This document shows, piece by piece, positions 49,203 to 58,899 of a stretch of DNA of 64,000 nt. The position numbers and the translations under genes are program-made. How positions within the stretch are numbered: position 1 is the first letter of the stretch; every line of letters starts with the position of its first letter. The notes beneath the pieces are model-generated. The model saw only the letters and a program-made list of their open reading frames with translations. It searched no databases and was not told where the DNA came from. Origin of the DNA: Epinephelus fuscoguttatus (Eukaryota; Chordata; Actinopteri; Perciformes; Serranidae); the NCBI RefSeq assembly GCF_011397635.1, contig NC_064758.1, forward strand, positions 18,583,013 through 18,647,012, given 5' to 3'.

Positions 49203-50660
49203 GAGAGAGCGGAGCAGAGCAGAGTAGAGTAGAGCGGAGCAGAATAGAGCAGAGCATAGTAGAGTGGAGCAGAGTATAGTAGAATAGAGCAAAGTAGAGC
49301 AGAGTATAGGAGAGCAGAGTAGAGCAGAGAAGAGCAAAGTAGAGTAAAGTAGAGCTGAGTATAGTAGAGCAGAGTAGAACAGAGCAGAATAGAGTAGAGT
49401 AGGGTGGAGAAGAATAGAGTATAGAGTAGAGCAGACTAGAGTAGAGTAGAGCACAGCACAGTAGAGCAGAGTAGAGAAGAGTATAGTAGAGTAGAGCAAA
49501 GTAGAGCAGAATAGAGCAAAGTAGAGCAGAATAGAACAGAGTAGAGTAGAATAAAGTAGAGCAGAGTAGAATAGAGCAGAGTAGAGAAGAACAGAGCAGA
49601 GTAGAGCAGAACGGAGTATATCAGAGTAGAGTAGAATAAAGTAGAGCAGAGGAGAACAGAGCAGAGTAGATAAGAACAGAGCAGAGTAGAGCAGAATAGA
49701 TTAGAGTATAGAGTAGAGCAGAGTAGATTATAGAGTAGACCAGAGTAAAGCAGAGCAGAGTCGAGCAGAGTAGAGTAGAGCATAGTTGAGCAGAGTATAG
49801 TAGAGTAGAGCAGAGCAGAATAGAGTAGAGCAGAGTCGAGCAGAGTATAGTAAAGTAGAGCAGAGCAGAGTATAGGGGTGTGGCAGAGCAGTGCAAAGTA
49901 GAGCAGAGTAGAACAGAGCAGAGTAGAGCACAGCACAGTAGAGCAGAGTAGAGAAGAGTATAGTAGAATAGAGCAAAGTAGAGCAGAATAGAACAGAGTA
50001 GAGCAGAGTAGAATAAAGTAGAGCTGAGTAGAACAGAGCAGAGTAGAGCAGAACGGAGTATATCAGAGTAGAGCAAAGTAGAGTAGAGCAGAGGAGAACA
50101 GAGCAGAGTAGAGCAGAACGGAGTATATCAGAGTAGAGCAGAGTAGAATAAAGTAGAGCAGAGGAGAACAGAGCAGAGTAGAGCAGAACAGAGTAGAGTA
50201 TAGAGTAGAGCAGAGTAGATTATAGAGTAGACCAGAGTAAAGCAGAGTATAGCAGAGCAGAGTCAAGCAGAGTATAGCAGAGTAGAGTAGAGCATAGTTG
50301 AGCAGATTATAGAGTAGAGCAGAGTTGAGCAGAGTATAGTAAAGTAGAGCAGAGCAGAGTATAGGGGTGTGGCAGAGCAGTGCAAAGTAGAACAGAGTAG
50401 AACACAGCAGAGTAAAGCAAAGTCGAGCAGAGTATAGTAGAGTAGAGCAGTATATAGTAGAGCAGAGCAGAATAGAGTAGAGCAGAGTAGAGTAGAGAAG
50501 AGTATAGTAGAGCAGAGTAAAGTAGAGTAGAGCAGAGTAGTGCAAAGTAGAGCAGAGTAGAACAGAGCAGAGTAGATTATAGTATAGTAGAGAAGAGAAG
50601 AGTATAGAGTAAATCAGAGTAGAGTAGACCAGGGTAGAGTAGAGTAGAGCAGAGAAGAGC
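49203..50660. repeat. AGAGY pentanucleotide satellite with ~490-bp higher-order repeat
   Basis: About 1.46 kb built from AGAGC/AGAGT with substitutions, nearly free of pyrimidine runs on the plus strand. Marker variants recur at a long period: TATAGGGGTGTGGCAGAGCA at 49871 and 50360 (489 bp) and TAGATTATAGAGTAGACCAG at 49724 and 50216 (492 bp). ACGGAGTATATCAGAG occurs at 49611, 50053 and 50118. The long Leu/Ser/Tyr/Cys-rich minus-strand frames are artefacts: pentamers lacking stop codons stay open in several frames. Confidence 0.93.
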
Positions 50661-50731
50661 AAGACTTTGGACCACAAAATTATAGGGTTTAACTACTGAC
50701 CATTCCATTTTGTCACTGCCAAAATGATCAC

Positions 50732-51133
50732 GTCACTACCGAAACTTTACCATAGGTTTCGGTAGTGACTGTTTCGGTAGTGACATTCCTAGCTATTTTT
50801 CAGGATAGCTAAAGAATGCTAACAGTCACATGGCTAACAAGCACATGTTTGAAGAGTTGTTCACACAGAAAAACGTAATAAACACATAAACATAAACCCC
50901 CCAAATTTTTACATAATTGAAGAGAACATGTGTTCGGTAGTGACGGTTTTAAAAGTTACACACTGATTTTCAGACTTTGGAAGACATTTATTTAAAAAAT
51001 GATGGGAGTCAGCGAGTAACCATGCAGCCATGTGGGACAGGGGTGCAGTACTACCCCCTTCTCAGAAATTCAGGGGTGTGGCTAAAATCCAGACTCAACC
51101 AGAGCATTAAAACTCTTGTGTTTCGGTAGTGAC
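50732..51133 (+). repeat. TTTCGGTAGTGAC motif cluster, right of the satellite
   Basis: Inverse copy GTCACTACCGAAAC at 50732-50745; direct copies at 50757-50768 (one-base shorter), 50772-50784, 50932-50944 (first T changed) and 51121-51133. A weaker inverse form, GTCACTGCCAAAA, is at 50712. Confidence 0.85.
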
Positions 51134-51858
51134 ATGAAAACAAGGGACACTATTTTTTTTAGCATAGTTTCTTAATTTAAAAATTAATCCCACAATACAT
51201 CTAAATCTTTCAACTGGTGTTTAAACTTAATCACAAAGATGTTTTAAATTACACTTTTGAAAAAAATATGAAAAATGTTCTAAGTGTTATTTACATGAAT
51301 TGAATTTTAGAGGTCAGGGTTGGGGACAGCTACTTCCCAATAGAAAGTACCCTATAAATGGTGATTTTGTATATATTTAACTTATCACTTTTTCATTTAA
51401 TGTCCTGGGTTTAAATAGATCATAACATAATCTTTGTAAATATCTATGTCTGAATACTCAATTATATTATTTTTGTTGTTTTTTTGTCAAGGGACGGCAC
51501 TTTGCACAAAATCGGTAGAATGCCCCATATATGCTATTATTTTTACCGTCTATGGGCCCCTATCCACTTTAAAGGGACAGTTCACACCAAAATGAAAATA
51601 AAAGTGTTAGCTCTTATCTGTAGTGCTTTTTATCAGTCTTGCAAGATTGTAAATTATATTTTATAATCAACAAACAGCTGGCTCTATAGCTTGTTTGCAA
51701 ACGTGACTATTTATGACTTGCAAAATTCAGATGGAGGGCAGGAAGTGATAAATCCATAAACTGCATTAATGTGAAATAGAGGAACGTGACTACATAAACG
51801 GTTTGGATGAACCTACAGACAGCAGGTATTTTCAGAAAATTGAAACTGATGTGGGATG

Positions 51859-53263
51859 CAAGGGTGGGGACTCGAATCAGACTCACTCTAGCCACATTTT
51901 TGATGACTTCAGACTCAACTTGACAAAAAACAGAACAAAACAAAAAACAACAACTTGCAACTCCACTTGGACTTAAACACCAATGACGTGTGACTTCAAT
52001 TGAGCCTTTTGACTTCAAAATACTTGATACCTTTACCTTAATCCAAACATGTTATTTACAGATTTTGCCACAAATCATTTTGCTGTGTTTCCCTTATATT
52101 TATTCATTGATAATTAGCACTCCTGCTGCAGTATATAAAAACCTCCCCATACACCATTAACACGCTATCTCTACTTAAGCAGCCAGAGAATGAGACGAGC
52201 AAGGATTATAAAAGTACATACCGCTTTTTATATATAAATATAATATATATATATATGTTCTAATTCCAGTGTCTGAATATTCTTCAGTATTAATAGTTAA
52301 CTCTGTACTTACATTATTGTGCTATAAATGGTCAGTAGCATAAAATGGTCTCAAAATGACAATAACATTCATTCATTTTCTAACCGCTTCATCGTCTTGA
52401 GGGTCGCGGGGGGGCTGGAGCCTATCCCAGCTGACATCTGGCGAGAGGCAGGGTACACCCTGGACAGGTCGCCAGACTATCACAGGCTGACACATAGAGA
52501 CAAACAACCATTCACACTCACATTCACACCTACGGACAATTTAGAGTTACCAATTAACCTAGTCCCCAATCTGCATGTCTCTGGACTGTGGGAGGAAGCC
52601 GGAGTGCCCGGAGAGAACCCACGCTGACACGGGGAGAACATGCAAACTCCGCACAGAAGGGCTCCCACACCTGGGATCGAACCAGCAACCCTCTTGCTGC
52701 TAACCACCACACCACCGTGCTGCCGGGACAATAACATTGTTTATCACAATTATTCCTGAACATATTGTCAAACAAAAGTAGTTACTGTGACAGGCCTAGT
52801 TTTGATGTCATCACTCAAAAACTTTTTTAACTGTTTGGATACAATTTTTATCTAGGTAACTTGTATCTGTGTTCTTCTTGTTAACAGTCAATCAGATGTT
52901 TTCACATGCAATATATCGATTGAAACACTAGATGTCAATGTTACATCTGCCCCCATGTGCAGGAGCAATTGTAACCACATATAGGGTATGGGAAGCATTT
53001 TATCAAACATAATTCGACATCTACAGCTGTGTACAAATAAGTGTCTAAGGCTCTTCTCGTGTCAGCTGACGCACTAAATACATGTTATTACTCTGTTGTT
53101 AAAATAACATTACATTTGGTGAAGAGGGCATGATGACTTGTCTAGGACTGGAAACTAAAAGTTAAGGACTTGAGACTTGTCTTGGGACTTGACTTGGAAC
53201 TTGAGTGCAAAGACTTAAGACTTAGTTGTGACTTGCAAAACAGTGACTTGGTCCGACCTCTGG
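51859..53263. mobile_element. hAT-like element with GACTTG repeats, interrupted by a SINE
   Basis: Left end CAAGGGTGGGGACTCGAATC and right end GTGACTTGGTCCGACCTCTG resemble the two termini of a common fish non-autonomous element rich in GACTTGAGACTTG-type repeats (53160-53250). The SINE at 52370-52726 is nested inside. Boundaries approximate. Confidence 0.4.
52370..52726 (-). mobile_element. tRNA-derived SINE, copy 2, minus orientation
   Basis: Same family as 10518-10890. Flanked by an exact 12-bp target duplication GACAATAACATT (52358-52369 and 52727-52738). It lacks about 20 bp of the tRNA-like head (GTGAGGCG-type segment) present in copy 1. Confidence 0.85.
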
Positions 53264-53650
53264 TTGGATGTGATCTACACAAAATGAAGAAAAGTGAATT
53301 CTCCCACAACTTGACCAATTTGCTCGTTGCGGACATGATGGTCGTTACAAATTACCCCATCCACCAGACCTCCTAACTTTAAAGTTGTCACAGCACTTTG
53401 CAATTGCTTTCCGTTGGAGGCATGTTTAACACAACACAGTTGTATCAGAGTGTCTGTGGCCCTCCTCTGGCTGCCCTTTGGGGGAGCTATTGATGCACTG
53501 ATGTGCTATTTGTCTGAAACCAGGTGGTAAGACAGGATCAGAAGTGTGACAGTATCACTGAGTGCATGTGCAGTTTTGCTGCATCTCATCTAATTTCTTA
53601 TTCACTTGAAGTGACCAAGTTTGTGGTTAATTGTTTTTTAAGATTTTGCG

Positions 53651-53986
53651 TACACTGATCATTATAGGCTGTTTTTGGGGGGCTGGCATAGAAATGAAGG
53701 TGGAGGTGGACTGGGTGTAATACAGGGATCTGTTTATTGGAAGACTACCTGTGGGCAGTGAATTTCACATGGGACAAGGAATGGACGTGTAACAGTGTGG
53801 TGGTTATCTCCTGGTAACTGGACTGGTTAACTTTTATGTTGTATTGTCATAATAAGAGTGTGTATCTTAATTTTGCCTTATTTTGTTTTTTGTTTTTTAT
53901 TTATTTATTTTTTTTTTACTGATTTTTAGTTTGGTCTTGTAAAAAATTTAAAAAACTCAATAAAAGTTGAATCATAAAAAAAAAAA
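53651..53986 (+). mobile_element. Probable 5'-truncated LINE 3' end with poly-A
   Basis: The segment ends AACTCAATAAAAGTTGAATC followed by about 12 A. The 10-mer AGATTTTGCG just before it (53641) is repeated as AGATTTTGTG just after the poly-A (53987), as in target-primed insertion. No reverse-transcriptase motif is present, so family is uncertain (L1-like tail). Confidence 0.5.
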
Positions 53987-54623
53987 AGATTTTGTGATTT
54001 GCTTTTTAAAGGTTAGGTAACTAACCTTCCATGTGATTTTTTTTTTCTTTTGTCATACTGTGACTTTATGACTTAGTATTTGTGTTTGGTTTTGGGGAGA
54101 GACGTGTTAATGTCGGTTTAGAAAAATGAAGCTGTGGTGAAGATCACATAAACTGCACGTGTGACTGCTGCTGCCTGCCAGTGAATGTTTTGTGACGTTG
54201 TGTTGTTGTTGTTTTAAAGTCAGACTCTATTACCGTGCTGGATTTATTGAGGAAGCAAAGAGAGAAATGTTTTATTACTCCTCTAACTTGGGTTTCTGGT
54301 AAGTCTTTGCTTATCTCAGCCAATTAACAACCTCAGGAAGGTCACTGTATCTGATTGTGTCATTAATGTTTGAGCAGGTACACATGGTTGTCTTTTGTTT
54401 ACTTCTGTTACTTGTTTTTTTACACATATGAATTCATTCAGTGTTTACGAATTTACATTTCAGTGAGGATGACAATTACATCTGTCTAGCTGTGTCTTTC
54501 ATAGAAGCTGTCAGTGTTCTCAGCCATGAGGGGATTTTAAATCATATTTTAACTTTTGATCATCCACATTGTAGTCGTTTATATGTAACTGCAACTCCTT
54601 AAATGACACAGTGAGACTTCCAA

Positions 54624-54664
<41 letters not shown>

Positions 54665-54883
54665 TTGAGAATATTAAAATACACTTTTTGAGTTTTGGTA
54701 AACTGATTATTCAAGGATTGGAAGCTACATTCCAACATACTAGCAGATCATTTATGTTCATGTGCTGTGTTTTCACTGTTGTTTTTCTACATGATGTTCT
54801 CCAAGTAATAATTGTTATCAAACTGATCTCCTGCACATGTTTCTGACAGATATTTCTGGTAATGATTGATCAGCATAAGACAC
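53987..54883 (+). other. Upstream flank of C1q gene A
   Basis: From about 54200 this flank is duplicated ahead of gene B (from about 58205): GTGCTGGATTTATTGAGGA, AGTCTTTGCTTATCTCAGCC, GTACACATGGTTGTCTTTTG and the following 500 bp are near-identical. Includes a (CA)n array at 54625-54662 that is shorter in copy B (58592-58611). Confidence 0.75.
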
Positions 54884-54891
54884 TATTTAAG
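54884..54891 (+). promoter_or_regulatory. TATA-like element of C1q gene A
   Basis: TATTTAAG, about 60 bp upstream of the start codon, conserved at 58837-58844 ahead of gene B. Confidence 0.55.
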
Positions 54892-54946
54892 GCTGGGATG
54901 AACACAGAAACTACAGAGTAGAACTGTACAGACTGCCACTTTGAGA

Positions 54947-57138
54947 ATGGAGATGACACTGTGTTTTCCACTGTTGCTGCTGATCTGCTCTCTCTCCACG
55001 GCTCAGCATCAGACAGCGTCTGACAATGAAATTATTCCACATGGAAAGCAAGCTGAATCCCAGGGAAGAGAACCAGCAAATGTCTCTGACCGCCAACAAA
55101 CCGGCACTCAAGACATCCATGCTGTGCTGAGAGAGATGAGCGCCTTGTTGGCTGAACAGAGGGTGGAGATGAGGCACTTACAGAGAGAGAATGAAGGTAC
55201 AGTAGGATGTCAGGTAGTGAGGGAGGTAAGAGCAATAGGAACCTCTGCTCTGGAGCTTTTCTATAATAGCACGTCATAGCCATTCATACTCAAAAGGCAG
55301 AAATGTTTGCAAAGAACATGTCTTATCATTGATGAATCCTCTTTTTATTTTTAGCACAGGCAGCTAAGCTGAGAGAGCTGGAGATGCAAAAGGCTGAGGT
55401 GGACAAGCTGAAGCAACAGCTCCAAGGTATATGTTTATATTGAGCAGTAACAAATAGCCATAAGTCCTTTTAATGATGCATATCACTCAGTTTTTTCAGG
55501 ACAGTATGAAGTAATTTATTTGAACAAATTTCAGTGGTTAACACACAACCTAATGAAACCATGATGATGGAATACTTTTGTCTGCCATGCACTGTTTTCA
55601 TTGGAGACAATGATTTATTTCACATTGCTACTTTTTCAATAATTGCAGCACAAGCAGCAGAGCTGATAACTGTGAACACCAGGTCAAATGCCACAGAAGG
55701 GCAGGTGGAGGCTCTCAAGAGAGATGGAGAAGGTAAGACTCAGAACTAAACTAGCAATTAAGTATTTGTATTTTGTATGTAAATTAAAATAACTGAATAT
55801 GTCCTGTTGGTGGCAGTGGAGTCATAAAGATGTATCCCCTGGGGACCACATATGTGTGTATAGACTGAAAAACAGGCATTTCCATCCCTAGAAAAAACTA
55901 ACTCAGCGTTTTACTGAAGCTTTTTTGTTGTTTGTTGAATCAAAGAGTATTTCCTATTGGAGCAGCCACACAGATATTAATGTTGCAGTAAACTATAAGT
56001 TAACATACAGGCATTTGCTCATTTATCAAAGCACAAACAGCTAAGCTGAAAGAACTGGAGCTACAGAAGATTGAGCTGGAGAGGCAGAAGACTGAGCTGG
56101 AGAGGCAGAAGACTGAGCTGGAGACGCAGAAGCAGGAGCTTCAAGGTATTTTGTGGAGAACATCATGGCTTAAAGTTACTTATGATAGTGTATCATAAGC
56201 CCAAAAACATGACAAGACATTTCCTACAACACACTGGTCAGGAAAACTAAGATATGCACCCAAATTATATTCTAAATGTTTTTTTCTAACATAAAATCTA
56301 AATGTTCAGTGGCCAGAGCAAACCTTGATGAAGACAGTGATGAGGATTTTGTGATGTTTTCATCAGACACAAAGTTGTAATGATGGCACTTTTTTGCAGC
56401 ACAAGCAGCAGAGCTGATCACCATGAAAGCCAGGTCAAATGTCACAGAACACCAGGTGGAGGCTCTGATGAAAGATGGAGAAGGTCAGACTCAGAACTAA
56501 ACTATAATTGAATTTAGTATTTGAAAATGTTTAGTCTAAACAATATGTGCATAGTAAAACTAAAAACCACTAAGTTTACAACAGTGACATTGCTCTCTCT
56601 TTATCTCTCTCTCAGTCAAACAGGTGGCTTTCTCAGCCTCGCTGTTGGCTTCAGGTTCAGGACATGTCGGACCATTTAACACACACACTCCTCTGGTCTT
56701 CAGATATGTCCTCACTAACATTGGAAATGCCTACAACCCAAACACAGGTATGTGAGTTCAGTTTAAATTGTTAATTTGACTTTTTGGCCATGCTGACTTC
56801 ACCCTGCTACAGATGGTTCTCTTGTTACATTCACTGACACAAAATGTCCCACAGGTTTTTTCATTGCACCAGTGAGAGGAGCCTACCACTTTGAGTTGTA
56901 CATAGGTGCAGGCGGACATGCTTCACATCCTTCAGGTGCACACTTGGTCAAGAATGGAGGAAAAACTTTTATGGCATATGAGCATCAGCCGTCCGGTTTT
57001 GGCAGCTCTGCTAATGGTGCCACGCTGCTTCTAGAGGTCGGAGATGTTGTGTATTTGCGTCAGTGGGGGAACACCAGAATATTTGACAATGAAAATCACC
57101 ACAGCACCTTCAGTGGTCATCTGCTTTTCACCATGTGA
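54947..57138 (+). CDS. Secreted coiled-coil C1q-domain protein A (C1q-like), complete
   Basis: Predicted secreted, trimeric C1q/TNF-fold protein. Seven exons: 54947-55196, 55355-55426, 55649-55732, 56032-56145, 56400-56483, 56616-56747, 56855-57138; all phases match, giving 339 residues. Start [20 protein letters not shown] is a signal peptide. Exons 1-5 encode heptad-rich coiled coil ([59 protein letters not shown]) and two short NxT-containing modules ([26 protein letters not shown]). Exons 6-7 encode the C1q domain: [80 protein letters not shown]. No collagen repeat. ATG at 54947 is preferred. Teleosts have large families of such genes, some induced by infection; exact function unknown. 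Confidence 0.92.
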
Positions 57139-57266
57139 AACAGTCTTTTCTGTAGCTACATGATAGCTGTGCACACACTGCAGCAGTTTATCAGTACATG
57201 TTGATGGAAGTGTCATTTGTTTTTCCTTTACATGAAAGCTGATTGATAAGGCTTCACAACAACAGC

Positions 57267-57299
<33 letters not shown>

Positions 57300-57885
57300 C
57301 TTTTTAATAACAAAAAGTTCATGAATTTTTCATCTGCATCTCTCTCTGGATTTGCATCAAAATACACAGTGATAGACAGTGAGGGAACTTGTGCCAGAGC
57401 TTTTTAACATTAGATTAAGGGGGTGCAGTAACTGATGAGAAAATTGTGTAAATGTTGAAAAGTTGTTTGATTTATCTCACAAGCTCACGAGCAATCCTGT
57501 ATCTTCACCTGGATCCTGATTAACACCAGAAACTACCTGCTGGTTGGACCAAAGCATCCAACCAAACTGCCTCACTTTACTCTGTGACTGTTTTTACTTT
57601 GTTCTGCAGAAACTTGAAAGGTCTTGTGCTGTTAATGTGAGAGGGGGAGTTCCCTTTGTTCCTTCAGATGCATAATACACCAGCTGTGCTGTTTTTATTT
57701 GTAAATATCTGGACATACAGGAGTATTGTATCAGTGAGAGCAAATCAAAGTCTCATTTACAGTATTTATCCTGTGTATTAAAGCTGGATGACAAAGCTTT
57801 GCAGTAACAATCTTTTGTACATATTAAATGTCTTATTTTCATGTCCTCTTACATTTGAATAAAAGCATGAACAAGTCACTGCAGT
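57139..57885 (+). terminator. C1q gene A 3'UTR and poly(A) signal
   Basis: AATAAA at 57858-57863, about 720 nt past the stop, with an earlier ATTAAA near 57777. The first 85 nt are shared with gene B (63460-63525); after that the two diverge. Confidence 0.6.
57252..57299. repeat. (CAA)n microsatellite
   Basis: CAACAA run in the 3'UTR of C1q gene A, absent from gene B's 3' flank. Confidence 0.9.
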
Positions 57886-58210
57886 ACTGTGTGTGAACTT
57901 GTCTTTCTTCTGAGGCGGCTACTTCAAACGCACGATTGTCTCTACCCCTTAGCCTCGATCGTATCATCTTCAGGAGCAGCTGGTTTGAGTGTCTGAGAGA
58001 TCTGGGTTGGAAACTACAGGCAGAGGAGCTCAGAGATGTGCTGGGGCACCAGGCCTACATGGCCTTTTTACAGCTGTCCATCAGCTTAAACTCAGTCTCA
58101 TATTTGCCCTGAGACCAATGCAGGGACACCAGTGGGTGTGACGCTGTCTCTTTCCTGGGTGCCAGTTAGTAGTTTTGGAGACCAGCTATGATAGGGGTGA
58201 CTGTGGCTCA
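57886..58210. other. Spacer between the tandem C1q genes
   Basis: Unique-looking sequence with no exon or repeat recognised. The duplicated flank of gene B starts at its right edge. Confidence 0.6.
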
Positions 58211-58836
58211 GGTGTTGTTTTTGTTTTAAAGTTGGACTATTACTGTGCTGGATTTATTGAGGAGATAGGTCTTTGCTTATCTCAGCCAATTAACAACCTC
58301 AGGAAGGTCACTGTATCTGATTGTGTCATTAATGTTTGAGCAGGTACACATGGTTGTCTTTTGTTTACTTCTGTTACTTGTCTTTTTACACATATGAATT
58401 CATTCAGTGTTTATGAATTTACATTTCAGTGAGGATGACAATTACATCTGTCTAGTTGTGTCTTTCATAGAAGCTGTCAGTGTTCTCAGCCATGAGGGGA
58501 TTTTAAATCATAATTTAACTTTTGATCATCCACATTGTAGTCGTTTATATGTAACTGCAACTCCTTAAATGACACAGTGAGACTTCCAAGACACACACAC
58601 ACACACACACTATTGAGAATATTATATTAAAATACACTTTTTGAGTTTTGGTAAACTGATTATTCAAGGATTGGAAGCTACGTTCCAACATACTAGCAGA
58701 TCATTTATGTTCATGTGCTGTGTTTTCACTGTTGTTTTTCCACATGATGTTCTCCAAGTAATAATTGTTATCAAACTGATCTCCTGCACATGTTTCTGAC
58801 AGATATTTCTGGTAATGATTGATCAGCATAAGACAC

Positions 58837-58844
58837 TATTTAAG
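58837..58844 (+). promoter_or_regulatory. TATA-like element of C1q gene B
   Basis: TATTTAAG, same spacing to the start codon as in gene A. Confidence 0.55.
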
Positions 58845-58899
58845 GCTGGGTTGAACACAGAAACTACAGAGTAGAACTGTACAGACTGCCACTTTGAGA

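Larger units (their letters stand above)
48536..51526. mobile_element. Non-autonomous DNA element with GGGGCATTCTACCGA ends, containing a satellite
   Basis: Left end GGGGCATTCTACCGAATGTG and right end (inverse) GGGGCATTCTACCGATTTTG. Together with the following TGTGCAAAGT they give 26 of 28 matching positions. The flanks are AT-rich (ATATAT on both sides), so the target duplication is ambiguous. Just inside both ends are multiple copies of TTTCGGTAGTGAC, which shares TCGGTAG with the terminal repeats. The centre (49203-50660) is pentamer satellite. No transposase frame is present. I cannot assign a superfamily. Confidence 0.7.

Noticed and set aside
49194..50677. Long minus-strand open frames rich in Leu, Ser, Tyr and Cys (up to about 200 codons)
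   Set aside because: They run across the AGAGY satellite in several overlapping frames; a pentamer without stop triplets stays open by composition. No start context, splice signals or homology.
54941..54946. Start two codons upstream of the C1q gene A ATG
   Set aside because: The codon at 54941 is TTG; the ATG at 54947 gives a standard signal peptide and is conserved in gene B at 58900.
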